This document shows positions 38,201-43,759 of a stretch of DNA of 64,000 bases, piece by piece. The notes beneath the pieces are model-generated. The model worked only from the letters and a program-made list of their open reading frames with translations, made no database searches and had not been told where the DNA came from. The translations under genes and the position numbers were made by a program. This stretch comes from Magnetospirillum fulvum (lineage in GTDB: Bacteria; Pseudomonadota; Alphaproteobacteria; Rhodospirillales; Magnetospirillaceae), in assembly GCF_900108475.1 (NCBI RefSeq), contig NZ_FNWO01000004.1:124001-188000 (forward strand), written 5' to 3'. Positions within the stretch are counted from its first letter, which is position 1; every line of letters starts with the position of its first letter.

Positions 38201-40350
38201 AGGGGGTTGCCGTCACCGGCAATGGCTGCGATTCGGTCGTCGTCACCGGGACGTTCGACCGGATCCACGCGATCTTGTCGGCGGCGACGCTAAAGCCGCT
38301 CGACGGCTGGAGCGGGGCCGAAACGCTGGTGGTGACGACGCAGAATCTTACGGTCGATCCCGAGGGCATCGCGATCCCCTCGTCCACCACCCTGACGATC
38401 CAATGCTCGCTGTCGCCGCAGATTTCGCTGTCGCAGGATGTCTTGTTCGCGATCGGCGACACCCCGACCGACCCGATCGAGGTGACGGTTCAGTCGCTTC
38501 AGATCAATACGGACTGCTCTGTCTCTATCGCCGCCATCTCCGGCGGCTCTGCCAGCCTTGACAATATGTCGCTGAGCTTTACCGCCGATCCCCTCGTTTC
38601 CGGCGCCAAGTCGGTCTCTCTCTTTACCAGCAACGGGCTGAACGGAATCTACCGACAGATCAATGTCCTGGCCTTCTCGGCGCAGGTCGACAATACGCTT
38701 GACGCCGATTCCACCACGCTGGCGGTGATCGACACGCCGGTGTCTCTGGCCGACGCCGTCCAGCTTACCATCGGCGGACTGAGGCTTCTCGCGGGTGGCG
38801 ATGTCACCGTCGCCGATGCCGGGACCAGCCTGACCCTGTCCGTCGGCGGGCAGGTCGAATCCGCGGCGACGATCCGCGTCGATGGCGGCGAATTGCTGCT
38901 GGCGTCGGGGGCAAAGCTCTATGTCAATGGAAGCGTCGTCGTCAGCAACGGCAGACTGACCGGGGTGGACGGCGCCAGCGGACCGGGGAGCGTGGCCCTC
39001 GGTTCCAACGGTTCGCTGGTCCTGCGTTTCGCCGCAGAGATCACCACCGCCCTGATCACCGCCGCCGCCGCGCATATTCTGGTCGATGCCGGGGCGGCCT
39101 CGGCTTCGGTCAATTTCAGCCACAGCCTCGAAAACGATGGCAGCCTGATCGTCGATGCCGGGGCGGAGCATCAGGCCGATCTCGTCATCGCCGAATCCCT
39201 GGTCAACGACGGCACGTTCATCCTGTCCGGCGATGGGTCCTCGACGCTTGCCACCGGCTGGGTCAGCAATACCGGCGAGATGATCGTGGGCAACGACCTG
39301 ACCTTGACCGCGGCATCATTCGACAATCTGGCGTCGCTCCGGATCGACGCCACCCTGACCCTGCGCGACGATGTCGCCGCCGCGTCGGACACTCACCTTG
39401 CCTTCGTCAATCGCGGACTGGTGTTCGGATCCGGCATCCTCGATCTCCACGACGCCAGCTTCGACAATCAGAGCTTTCTCAGCCCCGGTGGCCTGGACAG
39501 CGCGGGCGTGTTGACGGTGCGGGGCGATCTCACCTTGGGGACGGACTCCGTCCTGGCGCTCGACGTCTGCGGGGCCGACAGCAGCGACCGCCTGACCGTC
39601 GAGGACGGCACCCTGAGCTATGGCGGCACCCTGCTGTTCAACATCATCGGCCTGCCCAGCCTCAACACCCCGATCAGCGTCATCTCGCAGATGGGCGCGG
39701 AAGCGATCGACGGCTATTTCACCGCCTTGCGCGGGATGGATAACGGTGCGGTGGTGATCGACCCGCTGTTCGACAGCCAGAACCACAGCCTGTCGATTTC
39801 GCTCCACACCGCCAACCTTCTCGGCTCGAACGCCAGCTACGTCTCGCAGAACCAGATGGATCAGGATTATCTGATCGGTGCCGGAATCAACCAATCCGTT
39901 ACGCTGAAAGGCGGGGCCGACGTCTATGTCGGCCATGGCGGCAACAATCACATCGGCGTGTCGGGGCTCGATTTCCATTTCATCGACGGCGGTGCGGGCG
40001 GCGGCAATGAATTGCGCTGGGATGGCGGCAGCGGCAATGTCTTTGATTCGACGCTTATCCGCCCCGAAGCCTTGCAGCATTTCGATCTGCTCAACCTTGG
40101 CGGCGGCGGCGACGCCGTGCTCGATTTCGCCCATGTGCTGGCGATGACCGGGGCGACCAACGCCTATACCGGCACCGACCATACCCTGGTGGTGATCGGC
40201 GGGTCCGACAACACCGTTCATCTGGCCGGATCGGGCTGGCAGAGCGCGGGCGAGGTCGATCTGACCGTCAACGGGCAGCAGGACAGCTATACCCAATATT
40301 TCAATGGGGACGTGCGGGTTCTGGTCGATACCGACTCCCACACTGTCTGA
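23230..40350 (+). CDS. Giant FecR / Ala-rich coiled-coil / RTX-like / LamG surface protein (5,706 residues)
   Basis: One uninterrupted 17.1-kb frame. From the ATG at 23230 the modules are, in approximate residues: FecR-like domain 20-145 (ending LKTPTMTVGVRGTGIAGN); Gln-run and Pro linker 218-244; Ala-rich, probably helical rod 245-2618, broken by a beta insert at 762-905; a module ending GWLYVKGAGTGTSFDGTL at 2622-2745; cadherin/VCBS-like repeats 2778-3424 (NDAP signatures); RTX-type GGxGxD repeats 3434-3557; a second copy of the WLY module 3573-3664; five LamG-like domains between 3700 and 4817; more Ig-like repeats; beta-helix, autotransporter-like repeats about 5150-5500; and an RTX-like C-terminus. 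There is no N-terminal signal peptide, which suggests type I secretion through the C-terminal end, but no transporter is nearby. Probably an adhesin or matrix protein; the exact role is unknown. The preceding TTG at 23209 would add seven residues but lacks a ribosome site. Confidence 0.9.
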   Translation: MAPRDETSSDRAGDGAAIGTVQTLTGGAVARHADGGQVALHKGDRVFEGDVLITDQGASVGVVLSDGTSLSLGEKARLALDDYAYDATSHSGDAHLSLQSGSFALVTGQISKTAPDAFALKTPTMTVGVRGTGIAGNTNAIALMAERGGVSGEVVLTTPSGQTATLNTPGSAASLGSGGLVQQQLSPFQVMQLAGGAGAALPNGAALLSPAFNAAAQAVQQQQQQQQEQTPPPPPSPSGDGAQGQGSGTLEALAALQSAVEAQIQAIQQGIAQDAAGRAEQARTAIDKAKADILTNQEATRAAAEQAARAAAELAHRQFEAAREADAAAAALIRSILEQARLTLVQIQLDKTSVDLAIAEMWDSLVILASPDAAGKEAAEAALQTLSAAAWSANDLIVLSQADLAAAATMALSLAAGHGATATGLALAVQGVTNEGQALAAATAAELGQVADFITNPSHFLDAVTRWSTPYDSDTSLAEHAAEEARAAADDTQARATQAQTEAQAASDAVVAARNAEEAPMVALGEAEARLGVYVGAENAARADRDEAMLLWTGHAADAQALAAMSATVQAAYSAVLLHQSVGVVDGDLATARAALAAQAGLHPDNAVVDALAHVEAAWVQLAADAVATALSDPLNLTKVTTACDVLTHLKAGLDGDSRETALQAALDLVASAQASFDSTTRTTTTDTQTLLAGAADILSGDGLASGADVATHLSAAATLSGQIATDAATLASYDQTLFLTYFTAWHDAVVARQAIAASDDDFVLTPETVGGNYTGRLLGSDGSVVTMSLGQDESGAYDGTVVFTDSHGDPVDVPLAYSGLTLKHDSSGHLILDSDGDPVFVTDDGTTVSVRADASGYSLVSDSGIVAADTAVAVAIEVHDDGTVGLLVGGVAVTIDGGAYLTAETAFLAALDIYDAAVAALGDGVIEYNADHTPILIGALDRAVYWSQQAGLDLQAAAQAEAEASTAQMAARTLETYILDTATDQVGHALDTIEAKLDAARALKEAGGTLDPAETQALLDAAQAALTSLANYAAKADDAAANMVAWRVFAADAGGQAALDAATAKNESVQATLTQATTMLSEIVQIDLYADAADDTSRAAADLAIAARKLAGVGDDALAQDGLAAAAARKAAAALADAVRANDADSAAAAKLAQALAAKTEADRLAGEATAAKLATLNAIAANDVETALAQDAIAGQKAALAAAQAELARTAADEAVGLASDHLLAQARAALTAAQEAAIRAADDSAAASAPNVSVAVAQAKATDAVQQAALVETNRLAIELCLSKLQAIGGADAAQSEALTLNGLSAYVASVAAAAAQTATASAAAITAAAAATQAALDAAAAAEAAREASDQARLDAIEATAESLLDAAQSRSAADSAAAARTQAQLDLAQSCATQAEAESVAAQAATAAADSAAAQAHSALAQTYAAQAQAAFAAAATLAAGHGSAAAALVGQAATAAASAAASAAAAKAQAGIATNLSGSAADWLDGSAIAECVAAKASYDNAASAVAEAERAAMTASAEYAAKMALLAPLQMEEAGALAVRDAQMSALRSAAQAFLTATGTVADINEASAAAIHAIVDGIVAVNPVQAALKSAYQSAYSSYGNAASAYDMAHAATVSAQSIADLAAAQAAAAATAAQMAEANMAQAASAYAFAASYEMGAQAAAAMLSSATTAMAESLSAAEAALAAARAARTTASTAATEATNAADAADLAGQSDDPAAALLAQQAAASAVSALDGVTAANAAALSAATAALSAATAALDGLIAQHPANYAQALPEVRAAQADAEAALAAVKAQIAALAGEVGSLVAESDGFSATVGQMANHVDLVASGISLLAMGTIEALQVAVNDSETGFKAETAAAAAAAAAAAVSAQDSSAQVASTGGGNAVRSALDAVLAEGHGKVDDAPLASDDGSLTQALDTLVALRGTLVAADAAAGRIAAVDAAIAQSRAALDAARDALDESLAAADSAGSAAALKAGVAEAAKNAASDDATAIAAIWTSDPADFATALAAARSAAQLAGTATASAASAQAAAAAAAALVSDVAALKSDVLTAVSAAETTVTRSADLGSAIGAAHTARTIVAGFADLVDAAALSFDSAQSANDAAQADLSTASGLYAQLASGSSVDAAAVKSAAAALAVATAAADSAQSFLTATETAWVAAKAQAAKAEAALAAADNAVDAMLTALAAPGGETMSLASYLASATAQADIALQAQIEATRQVNAAAASYDSATTDTNDLVGQAGIVADQLALIEGYRSDVAAAETVHAIAESVADLAASAADLAASAADFALLANAAALAAANAAISGGAVAITLSKTVTVDGVAHHSGEVLTLAEATALASAASAAASAAATEAAATRGEAALAASSATAAAGGHSGALAWAATAATSAAAAVTSADAAAISAAIAADAETMAGDAAAAPSVDAAKTVALAQARQAAAASAAAAVAAATEADASVQSVLAVLTHYQDRLNAVVAADSATVAMRNSATALLQQVETLRIALTDAKNAAMTDAQGGIADAQSDGSDSGAIDSSARTQVLDSAHYAEAQIAAANAATKAAAAAAQIQTIRSLTETVSHLTAPVDALDSALDQTQSLAVATSLAAATAVAIADTATIAQYSGALTYNVLANDTSLSGAVLRSYETVTNFTSGSDHLHFSGIAGIGYAGLETVLAGTGLADKIAAIRANAALSDTIVFFTQGGDGWLYVKGAGTGTSFDGTLIRLAGTTQAPTQADLSGLGGDNTLTAGDGRDYLAGTDGADLFDLSPVADGVSGVRVVAIGRPANGIAVLNADGSITYKPNTTFHGDDVIAYTLESTVEVTIDGVTQTQVSYSSGTLTVHVTPVNSAPVAVNDYATVLSAGAVTIRPLGNDSDIDGDILTVSAIGGTAVSGTTPIAVAGGSVVVNPDQTVTFTPDPAYYRSLGANVHGQRSFTYTVADPDGATTTATIIVDLVGQNDAPTVSAASLAASEDTALILTLDSFAAAFSDVDGDSLRAIKITSLPVNGTLVLVGDGVVHPVTLLSSISLDRIADGSLRFIPATNFIGSVSFDWKGSDGTVYASSAATMTIEVAPASDPPSLHPVAVSGEEGSRIALDLGVALTDPTETLTVTLSDIPVGAVLRAGETVLLTACDGNTSVTVTAADIAAGLTIESPAQSDQSFTLTVVAHSQADGVAVADSPAMSETVTVIGRNDAPVVVEADTELTVGDGGSVGGTLVVADVDETDTISYRLLDAANQPVDSVTTANGTVTIDQNGHYVYTPKAELLGMRTGETLSDSFRVIASDGTVETAPVTVTVTIEGDNDAPVVSDSHILSANRWPLYFSLSDFTASALDPEGDALAAIRVVTLPESGSLYLNGEAVAVGADIAVADIESLVYYPEGMEGGWGEGGSVSFQWVGSDGTDFSSLPATLTLGPVQIDVDGTYDGSGETRPVEVTGGAGGDTLIGGSGYSVLSGGEGDDVIVSGTGGGAIDGGAGQDIVSFAQIESGSRTLTVDLMEGRAFLYRSGDEMSIFVAQTRAVESVIGSASGDSIIGDDGANTLIGGGGGDVLSGGQGDDVFGYVSNADSTLDHTDSIADFSDGDRIVFSGIDGIAYDSAFSPQRGQTVADTVAAIVGNADIVDQAVFFVQDESSWLYIKGAGSGTSYDGTLINLQGLSAPLTLEALPGLSEVSDTTAGVTVPTLVLACDGSGAAATAAFDPSLFSDNRLSLAFDVCLLGSETTSGGSLLSLVGADGKPWVDIRVESGVLSLTVAGSSDEPSVTTLPVGEWHRIALTIDGTMGSDSSATVYLDGNPACSVAFYASGAELSDTLRALAVGGTGNTGGTAALYDNVSLWNVVRSPFAIESALADGFDTGLIAHWAFESVGEGVCVSRYGSGSDLTIGAAAEVIAYEPLTLRAATAIGATGTEAPAALGGSGAVHLDGNGSAIRSATLFEPGQSDFTIELWAKPDTLSGTQYLFAKEQSSNPGGWSLYLEDDILKVSMPGLSAESLTFGLADTEWHHVAVTRSGQTITLYVDGAAVGTAQTDQVYDMSNGIPTLIGARFSDIFGDDQSMVTPLASESLTGSVSDVRVWSSALDDAEIAAGMGHRLSGAEPDLVEYLPLSDAEINAAVTALRDLVDVAVRAEGASAITVAGLPVGNRAIDLSGTASGIISPTLFEPGSGAFTVELWARADSLTHASVLFAKEQSDDNTGWSLCVLADGHLVFNGPNGLVLQSTITVTEGSWHHYAMSRSDDGDLTLYIDGAVAGAFEGVTADLSNGIPSMVGARLGNNSSLEFSLDGAVSEVRLWSVERSAEQIRDGKDTHLGGTEPGLVDYLPLDGSLSEIVPADAPDPALDHADLVVSGGVQTQSLCFADGSTASAGDIFSVGTDDFTIEMWINPTASGTVLSKGNALSLTLVDGKPTLTLGGTLVLQGDALSLEGWSHLSLSREDNTYRLYIDGVLNRVVVAEAFAIDSTDPLLFGGGSFSGLMAGLRLWSVARSESEVIDALHSSYCGGDGLVAAWPGLADEVDGVSFLDDRSGNSHTLTFETGTVLSEAVETPLLVNPVRVTSGETYQGAVVTAAADGVTASFTMTTGPEHGSVFLNGDGSYVYTPAYGYSGIDSFDITVAVDGTEYIQSIALLIQPTLRIVGASQTVSARSFDGDDYATIATASDLTGLDDGTFTLEAWIKPDSACLSTVGEHVILSKQIGSTSYYLKIYDGQLVFHTDDVVLAAPTSLTADQWAHVAVTRSGDAVALYIDGQRVALTEIAASGGLSDGGSLTVGARPVDGDIVGQFFTGDIATVRVWDQALTAAQLAAGYDVVANSDEDGLIGVWSGDTITPAEGNQQPDELPSVAVPLYGDEVVCAYSGRCSGTLAVSEVAGGDGPLSPATAVSYQWSRVGSGLTGHGGTVTVAADGSFVYVPANDWSGQDSFVVQVSGSDGTVATRAIVVEVKPIQAAPEITAQGSYDLMADGKIYLGLDIADPIAADAFQTISVTLTIEHAEIWLTGTQGVAVTGNGCDSVVVTGTFDRIHAILSAATLKPLDGWSGAETLVVTTQNLTVDPEGIAIPSSTTLTIQCSLSPQISLSQDVLFAIGDTPTDPIEVTVQSLQINTDCSVSIAAISGGSASLDNMSLSFTADPLVSGAKSVSLFTSNGLNGIYRQINVLAFSAQVDNTLDADSTTLAVIDTPVSLADAVQLTIGGLRLLAGGDVTVADAGTSLTLSVGGQVESAATIRVDGGELLLASGAKLYVNGSVVVSNGRLTGVDGASGPGSVALGSNGSLVLRFAAEITTALITAAAAHILVDAGAASASVNFSHSLENDGSLIVDAGAEHQADLVIAESLVNDGTFILSGDGSSTLATGWVSNTGEMIVGNDLTLTAASFDNLASLRIDATLTLRDDVAAASDTHLAFVNRGLVFGSGILDLHDASFDNQSFLSPGGLDSAGVLTVRGDLTLGTDSVLALDVCGADSSDRLTVEDGTLSYGGTLLFNIIGLPSLNTPISVISQMGAEAIDGYFTALRGMDNGAVVIDPLFDSQNHSLSISLHTANLLGSNASYVSQNQMDQDYLIGAGINQSVTLKGGADVYVGHGGNNHIGVSGLDFHFIDGGAGGGNELRWDGGSGNVFDSTLIRPEALQHFDLLNLGGGGDAVLDFAHVLAMTGATNAYTGTDHTLVVIGGSDNTVHLAGSGWQSAGEVDLTVNGQQDSYTQYFNGDVRVLVDTDSHTV

Positions 40351-40365
40351 TTCCGCGGCACCCGG

Positions 40366-40387
40366 ACCGTTGCCAATTAGCAACGGT
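40366..40387 (+). terminator. Hairpin after the giant gene
   Basis: A perfect 8-bp stem (accgttgc / gcaacggt) with a 6-nt loop lies 15 bp past the giant gene stop. The following bases (cttgggcatt) are not a T-run, so it may only be a partial terminator. Confidence 0.5.
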
Positions 40388-40592
40388 CTTGGGCATTCCG
40401 CCCGAGTCGCCTTGCATTTAGGCGATTCCGGATTGCCTGCTTAACAATCCGCCATGTATGAATCCCCCTGCACATCAAAGCGGCAGGGGACGTCACCATG
40501 CCGTCACAGTCGGGGAAGAACGGCGACACCCGGATGGCATGTGCCTTGCAAAGCGCCGGAACAGTCTTGGCAGATTTAGTAGGGGGTATCTT

Positions 40593-42170
40593 ATGGTTCG
40601 ACACGATCTCCGCAGCCGCGGTCTGATCACGGGGGCGATTATGTCGGTCGTTCTCGGCTGTAGCGCTGTCCCGGCGGTTGCCGATGTTTCGCTGTACGAG
40701 CAGGGCGGTCTGAAGGTCGACGGCGCGTTCACCGGCGGCCTGTCGCTGTTCACCTCCCCCGGTGCTCAGTTCGGCGCTGGCTCGAACACTGCCGGATCGG
40801 GTACGGCCCGTCGTATCAGCGGTCGCCCGTCGTGGAGCGAACTGTTCCTCCACCCCGAATTGAAGGCCTCGCTCACGACCGAAACCGCGGGCACCTTCTA
40901 CGGTGACGTCAGCGGCCAGTTGACCGCCACCGGCGGCGACGGCGACGCCAGCCTGTACTCGACCACCTACGGTCACCCGGTGCTGCTCGACATCGAAAAC
41001 GCCTATGCCGGTTGGCGCTCGGGCAAGACCCTGACCAGCCTCGGCCTCGAAGAAGACGCGCTCGACCTCTCCGGCGGTCGTCAGAGCTTCCGCGTCGGCG
41101 ACGGCTTCCTGATCAGCAACGGCGTCAACAACGCCGGTAAGCGTGGTGGCTGGTGGAACCAGTCGCGCTCCGCCTTTGCCCAGACCGGCATCGTCAAGGC
41201 TTCGCACGGCCCGGTTCGCGGCGACATCTTCTACCTGCAAAACGATTCGTCGCAGCAGAAGGTCCAGGTCAACCTCGATCAGGCCAAGGCGAAGATCGTC
41301 GGTGCCAACATCGAAGTGTTCGGCAATGCCGATCAGGTCGAAGGCGGCCCGGCCCGCAACGGCGCCACCACCTATGGCGACCGCAAGTGGTATGCCGGTC
41401 TGACCTACTTCAACGTCGTCAATGCCTCCAACGACGGCCCCTTCAGCTTCGGCAGCACGTCCGTTCGTAGCGGCGGCACCAGCAACTATACCGTCACCAA
41501 CACCGTGACGTCGAACCGCGAAGGCATGAACGTTCTCTCCCTGCATCTGGGCGGCAACTTCATTCCGGCCGTTCCCGATTTCTCGCTGTATGGCAATTAC
41601 GTCTACGAAAGCAACAGCCGGTCCAACAGCAAGGTCGATGCCAGCGCCTGGTACATCGAGCCGGGCTATCAATTGTCCGACGTGCTGTGGACCCCGAAGC
41701 TGTCCTATCGCTACGCTCACTTCAGCGGTGATAGCAACCCGGACGACGACAAGAAGACCGCCTACGATCCGTTCTTCTACAACTCGGTCAGCCGTGGCTA
41801 CGGCACCTGGTTCATGGGCGAGATCGTCGGCAATTACATTATCTCGAACAGCAACGTCAACGTGCACATGCTGAACTTCTCGGTCAATCCGCGCGATGAT
41901 CTGAAGCTGTCGGTGCTTGGCTATCTGTACAATTACGATAAGAAAAACCAGTACAGCAACGGCACCGCCACCATGACCTCCGACAGTCTGGCGCGCGAAA
42001 TCGACTTCGTCGCCGAATGGACGATCACCGAGAATGTTTCTCTGTCTGGTGCGTTTGCGGCCGCTCAGTCGGGTGGCGGCTATCGCCAGTACCAGAAGAC
42101 TCAGGGCTTCTCTGGCAACGACGACAAGACTTGGCTCCTCGGCGAGACCTCGGTCATCGTGAAGTTCTAA
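40593..42170 (+). CDS. Outer-membrane beta-barrel protein, porin-like
   Basis: The 525-residue product begins with a signal peptide (LITGAIMSVVLGCSAVPAVA, cleavage likely after AVADV or nearby, about residue 30). It then shows long alternating beta strands typical of a large outer-membrane barrel, such as FSLYGNYVYESNSRSNSKVDA and LSVLGYLYNYDKK, and ends in an aromatic residue (SVIVKF), the usual signal for barrel assembly. It resembles alginate-export/porin-like barrels, but I cannot name the family. The ATG at 40593 has a strong ribosome site (tagggggta). It follows the giant gene by 242 bp and has its own strong terminator, so it may be a highly expressed single gene. Codon use is strongly biased, which also suggests abundance. 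Confidence 0.82.
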   Translation: MVRHDLRSRGLITGAIMSVVLGCSAVPAVADVSLYEQGGLKVDGAFTGGLSLFTSPGAQFGAGSNTAGSGTARRISGRPSWSELFLHPELKASLTTETAGTFYGDVSGQLTATGGDGDASLYSTTYGHPVLLDIENAYAGWRSGKTLTSLGLEEDALDLSGGRQSFRVGDGFLISNGVNNAGKRGGWWNQSRSAFAQTGIVKASHGPVRGDIFYLQNDSSQQKVQVNLDQAKAKIVGANIEVFGNADQVEGGPARNGATTYGDRKWYAGLTYFNVVNASNDGPFSFGSTSVRSGGTSNYTVTNTVTSNREGMNVLSLHLGGNFIPAVPDFSLYGNYVYESNSRSNSKVDASAWYIEPGYQLSDVLWTPKLSYRYAHFSGDSNPDDDKKTAYDPFFYNSVSRGYGTWFMGEIVGNYIISNSNVNVHMLNFSVNPRDDLKLSVLGYLYNYDKKNQYSNGTATMTSDSLAREIDFVAEWTITENVSLSGAFAAAQSGGGYRQYQKTQGFSGNDDKTWLLGETSVIVKF

Positions 42171-42191
42171 GATTGCCGTTTGGCAAACGGG

Positions 42192-42230
42192 ACCGGCCGG
42201 GAGGAGCAATCCTCCCGGCCGGTTTTGTTT
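42192..42230 (+). terminator. Strong intrinsic terminator of the barrel gene
   Basis: A perfect 14-bp stem (accggccgggagga / tcctcccggccggt) with a GCAA tetraloop is followed by TTTGTTT. It starts 22 bp after the barrel gene stop. Confidence 0.93.
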
Positions 42231-42281
42231 GGGCGGGGCTTTCGCGAGGGCAGGCCGGGGACCGGGGATTGGGCGGGACGA

Positions 42282-42785
42282 TCAGGGCGTCTGCTTCTTG
42301 ACGACTTCCTCGCCCCATTCCTCGATCAGCTTTGCCTGGGCGGCTTTCAGATTGGTGATCCGGCGCTGGCTGCTTCCGGCGAGATAGCTGGCCACCAGCG
42401 GCGGCATCATCCCATACAGCCCCCAGCCGATCCCGGCGCAGCCATAGGCAACCGACAGCATCACCGGGTCGGTGATCATCCGGAAGGATTCGTCCAGGGT
42501 GTGGACGCCGAACCACAGAGAGAACAGATAGGGGAACACACCGGCGAAATTCAGCCCGCCGACGCAGAGAAAGGCATAGCGGTTCGGGCCTTTCTCGATC
42601 ACCCAGGCGACCAGGGTCGGCAGCATGGTGAAGAACACCAGCACCACCGTCGGCAGCGAGAACGGCACCAGCGCGGCCAGGATCACCAGGACCACGCCCT
42701 TGTTGATGCCCTTGGACTTGCCGCCTTTTTTCGCGGCGGCAGCCGCTTTGGCCTGTTCGACGGCGGAAAGTTTCTTCTTTGCCAT
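42282..42785 (-). CDS. Hypothetical membrane protein
   Basis: A 167-residue protein I do not recognise. It has a Lys/Ala-rich cytoplasmic N-terminus (MAKKKLSAVEQAKAAAAAKK), then about four membrane segments near 30-60 (VVLVILAALVPFSLPTVVLVFF, here marked by position), 72-92 and 112-135, and a charged C-terminal helix (NLKAAQAKLIEEWGEEVVKK). The segments are rich in Phe, Trp and Gly. The ATG at 42785 gives the compact form; starts further upstream would add a low-quality extension. It is 115 bp downstream of the tetR gene on the same strand, so it could be its target or co-transcribed. Confidence 0.65.
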   Translation of the reverse strand: MAKKKLSAVEQAKAAAAAKKGGKSKGINKGVVLVILAALVPFSLPTVVLVFFTMLPTLVAWVIEKGPNRYAFLCVGGLNFAGVFPYLFSLWFGVHTLDESFRMITDPVMLSVAYGCAGIGWGLYGMMPPLVASYLAGSSQRRITNLKAAQAKLIEEWGEEVVKKQTP

Positions 42786-42900
42786 CAAGAATAAATGGCA
42801 CCGAGACGGCCCGAAGGCAATCCTCGTCCCGACCGGATGCAGAAAAAAGCATGCCGCCGCCAAGACAATTCCCGCGCGCCGTCTTCGCCGCGCCCGGCCG

Positions 42901-43584
42901 TTACGCCGCCGTGTCGGGCCGCCCGGCCCGGATCGCGCCGACGAACGTCGTTACCAGCGTCGTGATCGCCGAATCGAGATCGTCCCACGCCGTGTCGGGC
43001 AGGGTCTTGCGGCACAGAACGGCATAGCCGACCGCGCCATGCAGGCTGGCGGCAAGGTCGATGTCGCGCGGCGAGATCGCGCCGCCGCCATCCCACTCTC
43101 GCCGCGCCTCGCGGCACAGCGGCACGAACAGCGTTGTCCGCAAATGCGACAGATGGCGGGCGGCCAGGACCGGATCGCGCAGGGTGGCGAACAGGAACAG
43201 CCGCGCCCGTTCGTGGCTGTAGGTGGTGCGGACATAGGCACGGTAAAGCCCGATGATCCGCTCTTCCAAAGGGCGGCAGCGGTCGTTTAAAAGCCCGTCC
43301 CAATCCGCGTGCCACATCTCGAAAATCTCAAGGCAGACCCGCTCGATCAGTGCGCTCTTGTCGGGGAAATAGCGGTAGAGCAGCGGCTGGGTGACGCCCA
43401 GACGCTCGGCCAAAAGCCGGGTCTGCCCCTCGAACCCGACCTCGGAGAAGAAGCGGATCGCCTCGGCGACGATCATCTGTTCTCGCTCGTTGTGGGGAAG
43501 CCGGTTCCGGTCCCGTTTCGTCGGGATCGCGCCGGGGGGACGTGCCGCCTCGCTCGGTGGGGAGCCTTCGAGCGGCTCTGTCAT
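42901..43584 (-). CDS. TetR/AcrR-family transcriptional regulator
   Basis: The 227-residue protein has a charged N-terminal tail, a TetR helix-turn-helix at about 33-80 (AIRFFSEVGFEGQTRLLAERL and LLYRYFPDKSALIERV, both typical), and an all-helical ligand domain. The recognition helix (GVTQPLLYRYFPDK) matches the family consensus well. The ligand and targets are unknown. It is divergent from recA across 175 bp, and upstream of the hypothetical membrane protein gene. The ATG at 43584 was chosen because longer openings run into the recA leader. Confidence 0.87.
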   Translation of the reverse strand: MTEPLEGSPPSEAARPPGAIPTKRDRNRLPHNEREQMIVAEAIRFFSEVGFEGQTRLLAERLGVTQPLLYRYFPDKSALIERVCLEIFEMWHADWDGLLNDRCRPLEERIIGLYRAYVRTTYSHERARLFLFATLRDPVLAARHLSHLRTTLFVPLCREARREWDGGGAISPRDIDLAASLHGAVGYAVLCRKTLPDTAWDDLDSAITTLVTTFVGAIRAGRPDTAA

Positions 43585-43682
43585 CCCCAATTCCTTCCAT
43601 CTCAGATCGAAGCACTTAATGATCGCAGAATTATCAAATCGAGTCAATTTGGGGTAATGATACAATACGTGAACATTTGTCA

Positions 43683-43710
43683 TTGCCCTCTGGAACGCAT
43701 CGGGTACAAT
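43683..43710 (+). promoter_or_regulatory. Candidate recA promoter
   Basis: TTGCCC and TACAAT are 16 bp apart, 49 bp before the recA ATG at 43760. No clear alphaproteobacterial SOS box (GTTC-N7-GTTC or GAAC-N7-GAAC) was found overlapping it. Confidence 0.5.
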
Positions 43711-43759
43711 GATCGGCGTTGCACGAAGGCCCGGTTCGGGATACAGGAGGAGGACGGCC

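Noticed and set aside
43600-43759. LexA box upstream of recA
   Set aside because: GAAC words are present but not with 7-bp spacing.
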